Of a stretch of DNA of 64,000 nucleotides, positions 8,932 through 16,238 are shown one piece after another. The stretch spans positions 124,001 through 188,000 of the forward strand of contig CAXXXO010000003.1 of the NCBI GenBank assembly GCA_963674625.2, written 5' to 3'. The notes under the pieces are model-generated. The model worked only from the letters and a program-made list of their open reading frames with translations. It ran no database searches and was not told the origin of the DNA. The DNA comes from JALHFZ01 sp963674625 (GTDB lineage: Bacteria; Synergistota; Synergistia; Synergistales; Aminobacteriaceae). The first letter of the stretch is position 1, and each line of letters begins with the position of its first letter. Both the position numbers and the translations under genes were made by a program.

Positions 8932-10788
8932 ATGAACCGATTTTTTCGATGCAGCAGACAGTTCAGGCTTCTTTCCTTCCTGGCGCTTCTCCTATTTCTC
9001 CTTCCTTCCGGCACCCTCTCGGGAGCCGCTCTCCCCTCTGCCCGGAGGGAGGAAGCGGAGAAGTATTTCGGGAGGGCCTATGAAAGGTTTCTCGAAAGAA
9101 ATTATTCCGAAGCCCTCTCCGATCTCGACAGGGCATTGAAGCTCAATACCTACCTGGTGGATTATTACCTTCTGAAAGGCCTGGTGCTTCACAGGCTGGG
9201 GCAGACCGGGGACTCCGTCAAATCCCTGAAGTATTTTCTCGAGGTCCGCCCGAAGGATGTCCATGCCCCAATGATCCTTGAACGTCTGCAGAAGGAGAAT
9301 TCCTTCGTCAAAGACTTCCTGCTCGGAGAACCCGTCGCCACGCGATGTGTCCCTTCGAAAAAGGACCTGAAGAGCGCCCTGGACCTCGGCCTCCTGGAAA
9401 ATCTGAACGCAAAAGGGCTCGGCAAAGGGGGAGAATCGGGCGGTTCTCTTTTTATCGCCGACACCCTCGGCGACGCTTTCTGGTTCCGCCGGAGGGAGAA
9501 AGAACCCTTTCTTCGCCTTGAGGTCCCCGTTCCTGTTGCGGCAGTACCTGAAAGAGGCGGAAAATGGCTTTTTCTTCTTGAAAACGGCGCCGTGCAGGCC
9601 CTGGAAAAAGGTGAAAAATCTCCGGTCCCCTTCGGCTCCCTGCCGCTGCACCCCTCTGACGCAGTGAAAATCACCGACGGAATTATGGCGGTCTCGAGCG
9701 CGGCGGAGAGAAAAGTTCTGCTCTTTTCCTGCTCCGAACTGAAGAACGAAGGAGAACTCTTCTTCCCTCCCCAGGCGAAACCCTTTGAACCGTCCGCCCT
9801 TGCCGTATACGGTGAGTGGATTGCCGTGGCCGACAGAAATAACGGGACGGTGCACGTACTCTCCCTGAAGCGGAAGGAAGATCGTTTTTCCTTTTCCGTA
9901 CATGCTCCGAGGGATCTCGCATGGTCTCCCCTGGGATCACTTTTCGTTCTTTCAGAGCCGGGGATTATTTCAAAATTTCCCCTGTCCTTCAAAGAGAAGA
10001 AGGCCTACGACCGCGAAATTGTCCTTGAAGGAGCGGACAACGGCTGGACGATTTTCTTTCGGAAGGACATCCTGACCTGCATCGATATCTCAGGCACTTC
10101 CCTCTGGGAGGTCTTCGAGGCTCCCGAAAAGACGGGACTCGCCTTTCTCTCCCTTGAAACTCCTTCCGTATCCCGGGCCGACCAGAAGGAAAATTTTTCG
10201 ATGGCCGCCCGAATCACCGGTCCTTTTTCGTCCTACATGGAACGGAACCGTGCCGTGGTGACAGCCGTATGGAACGATCGGCTGCTTCCGGGGTCTTTCA
10301 CACCCGGGGAGAAAACGAGCCGGGGAGAACCCCTCGTCTTTCTTGCTGAAAACTCTCCCGGTGCGTCCGGAAATCTGAAAGCTTCCTCGGGGAAAATTCT
10401 TCTTGCAGTTCTTCGGGATGAGTGGGAAAAACGAAAGGGCAAAATCGATGATCTCGTGATCCCGGCGAGTACGTCCTTTTCTTCGGAAGAGATGGAAATC
10501 CTTGCCGGATTCGCCCTTTCGAACGGTCTTCGGGTGTTCATCCTTCCGGATACCTTTCCGACCCTTCCCCAGCTGCGCACCGCGAGCCTGACGGGAGGCC
10601 GTGTCCTTTTCGCGCGGAAGGACGAGCTGGAAGAACCGGGGGGGCTCTCAAGAGGAACCATACGGATTCCTCTCCCCTCGGACGAGACATCCTCAGGCTT
10701 TCCGAGCCGCTCAACTCTCTCGGTTTATTTCGACCGGGGGCTGGTGTCGGCGAAAGACTGGATTCCCTTCTGGCCGGATCTGTTATGA
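8932..10788 (+). CDS. Exported TPR-containing protein of unknown function
   Basis: 618 residues from the ATG at 8932; a frame open further upstream would overlap the preceding gene and push the signal peptide inside the protein. Residues 1-32 form a clear signal peptide (basic start, then a leucine-rich core). Residues 44-127 look like two to three tetratricopeptide repeats (alternating A/L/Y/G pattern, for example ALSDLDRALKLN). The following 300 residues are beta-rich and may form a propeller. The last 120 residues have a pattern (FALSNGLRVFILPD, LTGGRVLF) loosely resembling the end of a von Willebrand A domain, but no MIDAS motif is visible. I do not recognise an overall family. Confidence 0.65.
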   Translation: MNRFFRCSRQFRLLSFLALLLFLLPSGTLSGAALPSARREEAEKYFGRAYERFLERNYSEALSDLDRALKLNTYLVDYYLLKGLVLHRLGQTGDSVKSLKYFLEVRPKDVHAPMILERLQKENSFVKDFLLGEPVATRCVPSKKDLKSALDLGLLENLNAKGLGKGGESGGSLFIADTLGDAFWFRRREKEPFLRLEVPVPVAAVPERGGKWLFLLENGAVQALEKGEKSPVPFGSLPLHPSDAVKITDGIMAVSSAAERKVLLFSCSELKNEGELFFPPQAKPFEPSALAVYGEWIAVADRNNGTVHVLSLKRKEDRFSFSVHAPRDLAWSPLGSLFVLSEPGIISKFPLSFKEKKAYDREIVLEGADNGWTIFFRKDILTCIDISGTSLWEVFEAPEKTGLAFLSLETPSVSRADQKENFSMAARITGPFSSYMERNRAVVTAVWNDRLLPGSFTPGEKTSRGEPLVFLAENSPGASGNLKASSGKILLAVLRDEWEKRKGKIDDLVIPASTSFSSEEMEILAGFALSNGLRVFILPDTFPTLPQLRTASLTGGRVLFARKDELEEPGGLSRGTIRIPLPSDETSSGFPSRSTLSVYFDRGLVSAKDWIPFWPDLL

Positions 10789-10928
10789 GCCCCGGCTTAC
10801 AGGAGTGAGGAAAAAGATCTTGTGGCCGCTTATTTTGTTCCATGACCTGAGGGCAGAGGACACAGTGCTGAAAAATCTCACGAGAAAGGCGGGGAAAACC
10901 CGGGAAAAGCAGTTCAGCAAATCAGTTC

Positions 10929-11006
10929 ATGGCGGATAGGAAGAAAATTATTCCCCCTGCCGCGGCAGGGGAGGTTTCGGAAAATATTTCCGGTTCGATA
11001 AGATGA
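10929..11006 (+). other. Possible 25-codon leader ORF upstream of mmdA
   Basis: ATG at 10929 to TGA at 11006 encodes a 25-residue peptide beginning MADRKKIIPPAAAG. It spans one complete hairpin and part of another, and ends ten bases before the mmdA Shine-Dalgarno sequence, which is the geometry of a leader peptide. It has no convincing ribosome-binding site of its own and may be chance. Confidence 0.2.
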
Positions 11007-11022
11007 AACCGGAAAAAGGAGG
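10954..11022 (+). promoter_or_regulatory. Structured leader of the mmd operon
   Basis: First hairpin: CCCCTGCC (10954-10961) with GGCAGGGG (10964-10971), almost without a loop. Second: TTTCCGGTT (10987-10995) with AACCGGAAA (11007-11015), abutting the mmdA ribosome-binding site AAGGAGG (11016-11022). A competing small hairpin, CGGAAA (10978-10983) with TTTCCG (10987-10992), uses the same bases, so two exclusive folds are possible. No known riboswitch class is recognised. The rest of the gap from 10789 to 10928 shows nothing I can name. Confidence 0.4.
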
Positions 11023-11034
11023 AAGGATTATTTC

Positions 11035-12594
11035 ATGGCGAATCGGAGCATAGACGAACTCTGCGAAGAGCTTGAATCGAAGCGTGAGGAGGCCCGGAGC
11101 GGAGGAGGAGCGAAGGCGGTGGAAAAGCAGCGGCAGAAGGGGAAGGGGACGGCCCGTGAGCGGATCGCCCGTCTTCTCGACGAAGGGTCCTTCGTGGAAG
11201 TGGACGAATTCGTTCAGCACCGCTGCGGCACCTTCGGCCTCGAGAAGAGCAGATACCTCACCGACGGAGTGGTCACCGGCTGGGGCACCATCGACGGCAG
11301 GAAAGTCTTTCTCTACAGCCAGGACTTCACGGTCCTCGGGGGATCACTGGGAGAAATGCACGCAAAAAAGATCTGCAAGGTCATGGACATGGCGCTTGCC
11401 GCGGGCAGCCCCGTCATCGGCATCAACGACAGCGGGGGAGCGCGCATCCAGGAGGCGGTGGACTCCCTCAACGGCTACGGGAACATTTTCTACCGCAACA
11501 CCATAGCAAGCGGCGTCATCCCCCAGATCTCCATCATCGCCGGCCCCACTGCGGGAGGGGCGGTCTACAGCCCCGCCCTCACGGACTTCATCTTCATGGT
11601 GGAGGGCACGGGGATCATGCACATCACGGGTCCTGCGGTCATCAAGGCAGTCACGGGAGAAGAGGTCACGAGCGAAGAGCTCGGAGGAGCGAAGACCCAC
11701 AACGCCAGGAGCGGCAACGCCCACTTCCGTGCGGGCACGGAAGAAGAATGCTTCGCCCAGGTACGAAAGCTCCTGGGTTATCTTCCCTCCAACAACCTTG
11801 AGGGAGGACCTGAAAAGCAGACGGAAGACTCCCCCTGGAGGCGGGAAGAAAGCCTTCGGGAAGTCGTCCCCACCAACCCCAACAAGGCCTACGACGTCCG
11901 GGACGTACTGAAGAAAATCCTCGACGGGGGAGACTTCTTCGAAGTCCAGGGAGAATGGGGCAAAAACATCCTCACCGGATACGGCCGGATAGGTGGCAAG
12001 GTATTGGGCATCATCGCCAACCAGGCCAACTACCTTGCGGGATGCCTCGACATCGACGCCTCGGACAAGGCCAGCCGCTTCATCCGCCACTGCGACGCCT
12101 TCAACCTTCCTATTGCCACCTTTGTGGACGTCCCGGGCTACCTCCCGGGCACGGAACAGGAATTCGGCGGGATAATCCGCCACGGGGCGAAAATGCTCTA
12201 CGCCTACAGCGAGGCCACCGTCCCCCTCATCACGGTGGTGCTCAGGAAGGCCTACGGCGGAGCGTACCTCGGCATGTGCAGCAAGGCCCTTGGGGCGGAC
12301 ATGGTATTGGCGTGGCCGCAGGCGGAAATAGCCGTCATGGGTGCGGAAGGAGCGGCGAACATCGTCTTCCGCCGAGAGATCGAAGAGGCGGAGGACAGTG
12401 CGGCCATGCGGAGCAAAAAGATAGAAGAATACCGTACGGCCTTCGCGAACCCCTACGTTGCGGCGGAGCGGGGCCTTGTTGACCGGGTGATCCTCCCCGA
12501 GGCGACGCGGGAGGAAATCTGGCAGGCTCTTTTGGGAATAGAGAGCAAGCGCAGCCTCCGGCCCAAACGCAAGCACGGGGTCATGCCCCAGTAG
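11035..12594 (+). CDS. mmdA: Methylmalonyl-CoA decarboxylase alpha subunit (carboxyltransferase)
   Basis: 519-residue carboxyltransferase of the PccB/MmdA family. It transfers the carboxyl group of (S)-methylmalonyl-CoA to biotin on the gamma subunit, releasing propionyl-CoA. Two crotonase-like halves are visible with the motifs NDSGGARIQEAV, GPTAGGAVYSPALTDF and, in the second half, DVPGYLPG. It has a strong AAGGAGG site. The three genes that follow encode exactly the other subunits of a sodium-pumping decarboxylase, which favours MmdA over a propionyl-CoA carboxylase beta chain. Glutaconyl-CoA or another acyl-CoA remains possible as substrate. Epimerase and mutase partners are not in this window. 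Confidence 0.9.
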   Translation: MANRSIDELCEELESKREEARSGGGAKAVEKQRQKGKGTARERIARLLDEGSFVEVDEFVQHRCGTFGLEKSRYLTDGVVTGWGTIDGRKVFLYSQDFTVLGGSLGEMHAKKICKVMDMALAAGSPVIGINDSGGARIQEAVDSLNGYGNIFYRNTIASGVIPQISIIAGPTAGGAVYSPALTDFIFMVEGTGIMHITGPAVIKAVTGEEVTSEELGGAKTHNARSGNAHFRAGTEEECFAQVRKLLGYLPSNNLEGGPEKQTEDSPWRREESLREVVPTNPNKAYDVRDVLKKILDGGDFFEVQGEWGKNILTGYGRIGGKVLGIIANQANYLAGCLDIDASDKASRFIRHCDAFNLPIATFVDVPGYLPGTEQEFGGIIRHGAKMLYAYSEATVPLITVVLRKAYGGAYLGMCSKALGADMVLAWPQAEIAVMGAEGAANIVFRREIEEAEDSAAMRSKKIEEYRTAFANPYVAAERGLVDRVILPEATREEIWQALLGIESKRSLRPKRKHGVMPQ

Positions 12595-12604
12595 GGCAGA
12601 AGAA

Positions 12605-12721
12605 ACAAAGCAAAGAGACAAAGCAAAGAGACAAAGCAAAGAGACAAAGCAAAGAGACAAAGCAAAGAAACAAAGCAAAGAAACAAAGCAAAGAGACAAA
12701 GCAAAGAGACAAAGCAAAGAA
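12605..12721 (+). repeat. 13-bp purine-rich tandem repeat between mmdA and mmdD
   Basis: Nine consecutive copies of a 13-base unit, ACAAAGCAAAGAG, start at 12605 and then every 13 bases, with a partial tenth copy at 12722. The only variation is G to A at the last position of some units. The array has no T on the mRNA strand, so the transcript should be unstructured. It fills most of the 170-base gap and ends about 30 bases before the mmdD ribosome-binding site. The unit length is not a multiple of three. Confidence 0.97.
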
Positions 12722-12764
12722 ACAGGAAAAAACCAGCACACAGGGAAAGGAGAAACACACGGGC

Positions 12765-13193
12765 ATGACATCCATACACTCCCAGATCAGCGAAAGCGGC
12801 ATAGCGGGGGCCTTCACCATGTCGGTCATCGCCTTCACGGTGGTCTTCCTCGTCCTCGGAGGCCTCAGCGCCATCATCTACGGAATCAAATACCTCGCGG
12901 CGGGGCTCGGCAGCAAAAAAGTCACCCTCCCCCCCGGGGGCAAATCTTCTGCCTCCCCTCTGACGGCGCCGGCGCCCTCGGCCCCGGCCTCCGTCCTTCC
13001 CCCGTCCTCGGGCACTTCTCCTGACCGGGGCAGGCTTCTGGCGGTATTGGCAGCGGCCGTAGCGGCCTCTTCGGGAAGAGCAATGTCCATCCGTACCGTC
13101 ACGCCGGTGCCGGTCTCCGCAGGATGCGGAGGGGAGTGGAAGCGCATGGGGATAGCGGAAAGCCATGCCGCCCTCTACCGGGACTGGAAATAG
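12765..13193 (+). CDS. mmdD: Sodium-pump decarboxylase delta subunit (OadG family)
   Basis: 142 residues. One transmembrane helix near the N-terminus (about residues 16-43, containing SVIAFTVVFLVLGGLSAIIY) is followed by a Pro/Ala/Ser-rich linker and a short conserved C-terminus (WKRMGIAESHAALYRDWK). This is the architecture of OadG/MmdD proteins, which assemble the membrane complex and anchor the carboxyltransferase. It is preceded by an AAAGGAG site after the 13-bp repeat. Sequence conservation in this family is low, so the call rests on architecture and on its place between mmdA and mmdC. Confidence 0.85.
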   Translation: MTSIHSQISESGIAGAFTMSVIAFTVVFLVLGGLSAIIYGIKYLAAGLGSKKVTLPPGGKSSASPLTAPAPSAPASVLPPSSGTSPDRGRLLAVLAAAVAASSGRAMSIRTVTPVPVSAGCGGEWKRMGIAESHAALYRDWK

Positions 13194-13227
13194 AAAGAGG
13201 AAAAGAGAAAGAGACAGGAACACAGGA

Positions 13228-13291
13228 GGATAAAAGGATAAAAGTATAAAAGGATAAAAGGATAAAAGGATAAAAGGATAAAAGTATACAA
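13228..13291 (+). repeat. 8-bp tandem repeat between mmdD and mmdC
   Basis: Seven exact-length copies of an 8-base unit, GGATAAAA (one copy is GTATAAAA), start at 13228 and then every 8 bases, plus a degenerate eighth, GTATACAA. It is flanked upstream by another purine tract (13192-13227). Each unit contains AGGA, a partial Shine-Dalgarno sequence. The array is unrelated in sequence to the 13-bp array but sits in the equivalent intercistronic position. Confidence 0.97.
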
Positions 13292-13340
13292 GCACCCTGA
13301 GACAGGATTATAAAATGACATTTCTGAAGGAGGCAGTTCC

Positions 13341-13751
13341 ATGACGAAAACATACAGAATCACCGTAGACGGCACCGCCTATACCGTGGAGGTGGAAGAC
13401 CTCGCTCCCGGCACTTCCGCCCCCGCATCCGCGCCGGCCCCGGTCTCAGCCCCTGCCCCGGCACCCTCTCCCGCCCCGGCCCCGGCTCCTGCTCCCGCCC
13501 CGGCTCCTGCTCCTGCGGCTTCCCCTGCTCCCGCCGGGGGCACCCCCGTCACGGCGCCCATGCCCGGCAAGGTCCTGCGGGTCGTGGTGGCCAACGGAGC
13601 GGCGGTCAAAAACGGCGACCTTGTCCTCATCCTCGAGGCCATGAAGATGGAAAACGAAATCTTCTCCCCCGCAGACGGCGTGGTGCGGGAAGTGCGCGTC
13701 CGTGACGGCGAGACGGTCAACACGGGCGACGCCATGATGATCATCGGCTGA
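13341..13751 (+). CDS. mmdC: Biotin carrier (gamma) subunit of methylmalonyl-CoA decarboxylase
   Basis: 136-residue biotin acceptor protein. The N-terminal 25 residues precede a flexible Pro/Ala hinge (about residues 27-65, nearly pure PAPAP). A biotinyl-lipoyl domain follows with the biotinylation motif EAMKMEN (the lysine carries biotin) and the family signature APMPGKV. The hinge lets biotin shuttle carboxyl groups from MmdA to the membrane beta subunit. A GAAGGAGG site lies just upstream of the ATG at 13341. The hinge is encoded by low-complexity CCGGCCCC-like DNA that may vary in length. Confidence 0.93.
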   Translation: MTKTYRITVDGTAYTVEVEDLAPGTSAPASAPAPVSAPAPAPSPAPAPAPAPAPAPAPAASPAPAGGTPVTAPMPGKVLRVVVANGAAVKNGDLVLILEAMKMENEIFSPADGVVREVRVRDGETVNTGDAMMIIG

Positions 13752-13768
13752 CGGGCAGCCGAAACGCG

Positions 13769-13795
13769 GCCGGAGGGGGAAGGTGCATCTCCGGC
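13769..13795 (+). other. Small hairpin between mmdC and mmdB
   Basis: GCCGGAG (13769-13775) pairs perfectly with CTCCGGC (13789-13795). There is no T-tract, so it is not a terminator; it could stabilise or segment the mRNA. Confidence 0.4.
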
Positions 13796-13823
13796 GCCCT
13801 GACAAGGAGGAAGACACAGGCCA

Positions 13824-14945
13824 ATGGACATCTATTTTGAAGCGATAGGCACCATCCTCAAATCATCGGGATTTGCGGGCCTCACAGCGGGGCATCTCGT
13901 CATGCTCTTCGTGGCGCTCGTCATGCTCTACCTCGCCATAGGCAAGGGATTCGAGCCCCTTCTGCTCGTCCCCATAGGATTCGGCTGTCTTCTCGTCAAC
14001 CTTCCCCTCTCGGGGATCATGGACGACGGAGGCTTTCTGCGGTACATCTTCTTCGGCACGGAGCATGAAATCTACCCCGTCATCATCTTCATGGGCATAG
14101 GTGCCCTCACGGACTTCGCGCCCCTTCTGGCCAACCCGATAACTTTCCTGCTCGGTGCGGCGGCCCAGTTCGGCGTCTTCGTGGCCCTCTTCGGGGCCAT
14201 GCTCCTGGGCTTCTCCGTCAAGGAGGCGGCCTCCATCGCCATCATCGGGGGAGCTGACGGTCCCACGAGCATCTACCTCACCATGAAGCTTGCCCCCCAG
14301 ATCCTCGGGGCCGTGGCTGTGGCGGCGTACAGCTACATGTCCCTCGTCCCCCTCATCCAGCCGCCGGTGATAAAACTGCTCACCACGAAAAAGGACAGGG
14401 CCATCCGCATGGACTCCCTTCGACCCGTGGCGAAGCTCGAGAAGATCCTCTTCCCCATAGTCACCACGGTGGCTGCGGGGCTCATCCTTCCGGCGTCTGT
14501 TCCCCTCGTGGGGATCCTGATGTTCGGCAACCTCCTGAGGGAGTGCGGGGTCACGGAGCGTCTCAACCTCGCTGCGCAAAACGAGATACTGAACGCCACG
14601 ACCATCTTCCTGGGGCTGTCCGTGGGAGCGACCATGAACGCCGAGAAATTCCTCACGGTGGCCACGCTGAAGATCATCGTGCTCGGTCTTGTGGCCTTCA
14701 TCTTCAGCACTGCGGGTGGAGTGCTCTTCGGTCAGGTTCTGAAGAAGTGGAGCGGAGGAAAGATCAACCCCATGATAGGTGCGGCGGGAGTCTCGGCCGT
14801 TCCCATGGCCGCGCGGGTAGTGCAGCGGGTCTCGCAGAAGGAGAACCCGGGGAACTTTCTGCTCATGCACGCCATGGGCCCCAACGTGGCCGGGGTCATC
14901 GGCACCGCCGTTGCAGCTGGAGTCATGCTCACCCTCCTTACGTAA
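13824..14945 (+). CDS. mmdB: Sodium-ion-translocating decarboxylase beta subunit
   Basis: 373-residue polytopic membrane protein of the OadB/MmdB/GcdB family. It decarboxylates carboxybiotin and couples this to export of Na+. Multiple hydrophobic segments span the whole length, and the conserved GGADGPTSIYLTMKLAP segment, which carries the essential aspartate, is at about residues 141-157. It is the last gene of the mmd operon and is followed within 20 bases by a terminator. OadB, GcdB and MmdB cannot be separated by sequence alone; the neighbouring mmdA decides. Confidence 0.93.
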   Translation: MDIYFEAIGTILKSSGFAGLTAGHLVMLFVALVMLYLAIGKGFEPLLLVPIGFGCLLVNLPLSGIMDDGGFLRYIFFGTEHEIYPVIIFMGIGALTDFAPLLANPITFLLGAAAQFGVFVALFGAMLLGFSVKEAASIAIIGGADGPTSIYLTMKLAPQILGAVAVAAYSYMSLVPLIQPPVIKLLTTKKDRAIRMDSLRPVAKLEKILFPIVTTVAAGLILPASVPLVGILMFGNLLRECGVTERLNLAAQNEILNATTIFLGLSVGATMNAEKFLTVATLKIIVLGLVAFIFSTAGGVLFGQVLKKWSGGKINPMIGAAGVSAVPMAARVVQRVSQKENPGNFLLMHAMGPNVAGVIGTAVAAGVMLTLLT

Positions 14946-14967
14946 GGGACGGGGAAAAGGCAGCAAA

Positions 14968-15002
14968 AACCTCTTTCTCTTTCATGAGAAGGAGGTTTTT
15001 TT
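14968..15002 (+). terminator. Rho-independent terminator of the mmd operon
   Basis: AACCTCTTTCTC (14968-14979) pairs with GAGAAGGAGGTT (14986-14997) with one G-U pair, a 6-base loop, and a run of seven T residues from 14996. Confidence 0.93.
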
Positions 15003-15050
15003 CTCCTCCGTCGTCAGAACCTTCTTCGTATATGCCTTTCCGAAGGCAGG

Positions 15051-15059
15051 TGTTATTAT
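15051..15059 (+). promoter_or_regulatory. Candidate extended -10 promoter for rpiB-upp
   Basis: TGTTATTAT (TG-N-TATTAT) lies 74 bases before the rpiB-upp ATG and downstream of the mmd terminator. No good -35 element is seen. Otherwise the 187-base gap holds only the terminator. Confidence 0.35.
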
Positions 15060-15132
15060 ATTCCATGGATTTACCGGCCTGCCGGCTTTGGCGCGGCGGG
15101 GTTCCGACTCTCACCGAGGGGGATAAGATCAC

Positions 15133-16233
15133 ATGAAGATCGCTATAGGTTCAGATCACGCAGGCTACAGGTTGAAGGCTCTGCTCGTGGAACACCTGCT
15201 GCGGAACGAGGCCGTGGAACTGAAAGATATGGGGCCAGGCGACGATTCGATTTCCACAGATTACCCTGACATGGCCTGCCGGGTAGGAGAGGCGGTCGCA
15301 AGACGGGACGCCGAAAGAGGCATTCTCGTCTGCGGAACCGGGGTGGGGATGTCCATCGCCGCGAACAAAATTCCCGGCGTCTACGCCGCCCTCTGCTGCG
15401 ATCCCGAGACGGCCAGGTTCAGCCGTCTGCACAACAACTCGAATGTCCTTGCCCTGGGAGGAAGAATTCTGCCTCCTGAAAAAGCGAAAGAAATCCTCGA
15501 TGTCTGGCTGGCTGCTGACTTCGAAGGAGGAAGGCATACCCGGAGGCTGAGCAAGATCGCCGACTACGAGCAGAAAATCTGTCCGAGCTGCTCCCTGTCC
15601 GAAAAGGGCAAGACCGTCGTCTTCGACCACCCCCTCGTGCAGCACAAGGTCGGCATGATCCGGAACAAGCATACCTCCGTGAAGGAATTCCGGGAACTCG
15701 TTCAGGAGATCGCCGGTCTCATGGTCTACGAGATTACCAGGAACCTTCCTCTCGCCACGGTGGAGGTGGAGACCCCTCTTGCCGTGACCGAAGCCTACGC
15801 CATCGAGGGCAAAAAACTCGCGATCATCCCTGTGCTCAGGGCCGGACTGGGGATGGTGGACGGCATTCTCCAGCTCGTTCCGAACGCAAAGGTCGGGCAC
15901 ATCGGGCTCTACCGGGACCCGGAGACCCTTCTTCCCGTAGAATACTACTGCAAGCTCCCCGGGGACATCTGCGACCGGGATATTCTGATTCTCGACCCCA
16001 TGCTCGCCACGGGAGGATCGGCCTCGGCCGCCATTAGTCTCGTCAAGTCCCGGGGCGGAAAAAAAGTTTCCCTGGTGTGCATCATCGCCGCTCCCGAAGG
16101 GGTCTCGAAAGTTCACAGCGATCATCCCGACGTGGATATCTATTCGGCAGCCCTGGACAGCCATCTCAACGACCACGGCTATATTGTTCCCGGTCTGGGC
16201 GATGCCGGGGACAGGCTTTTCGGAACAAAATAG
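15133..16233 (+). CDS. rpiB-upp: Fused ribose-5-phosphate isomerase B / uracil phosphoribosyltransferase
   Basis: A single uninterrupted 366-residue frame joins two enzymes. Residues 1-147 are RpiB: GSDHAGY at the start, the catalytic cysteine in LVCGTGVGMS (C67) and HNNSN (H100). Residues 155-366 are a complete uracil phosphoribosyltransferase: PVLRAGLGM, the PRPP-binding loop ILDPMLATGGSA (287-298) and the uracil-binding end VPGLGDAGDRLFGT. RpiB makes ribose 5-phosphate, the precursor of PRPP, which Upp consumes to turn uracil into UMP, so the fusion links supply and salvage. The linker (about 148-156) contains CPSC. Both halves look catalytically intact. Confidence 0.95.
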   Translation: MKIAIGSDHAGYRLKALLVEHLLRNEAVELKDMGPGDDSISTDYPDMACRVGEAVARRDAERGILVCGTGVGMSIAANKIPGVYAALCCDPETARFSRLHNNSNVLALGGRILPPEKAKEILDVWLAADFEGGRHTRRLSKIADYEQKICPSCSLSEKGKTVVFDHPLVQHKVGMIRNKHTSVKEFRELVQEIAGLMVYEITRNLPLATVEVETPLAVTEAYAIEGKKLAIIPVLRAGLGMVDGILQLVPNAKVGHIGLYRDPETLLPVEYYCKLPGDICDRDILILDPMLATGGSASAAISLVKSRGGKKVSLVCIIAAPEGVSKVHSDHPDVDIYSAALDSHLNDHGYIVPGLGDAGDRLFGTK

Positions 16234-16238
16234 CCTCC

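Noticed and set aside
12605..12721. CRISPR array
   Set aside because: The units are contiguous 13-mers without spacers, and no cas genes are present.
12453..13295. Long minus-strand frame rich in repeated Cys-Phe-Val-Ser-Leu-Leu motifs
   Set aside because: It is produced by the 13-bp repeat read on the wrong strand, where a repeat length that is not a multiple of three cycles through frames, and it lies opposite mmdA and mmdD.
15133..16233. RpiB and Upp as two genes joined by a sequencing error
   Set aside because: The frame is continuous, both halves are complete, and no internal start with a ribosome-binding site or stop is seen at the junction, so a real fusion is the simpler reading.
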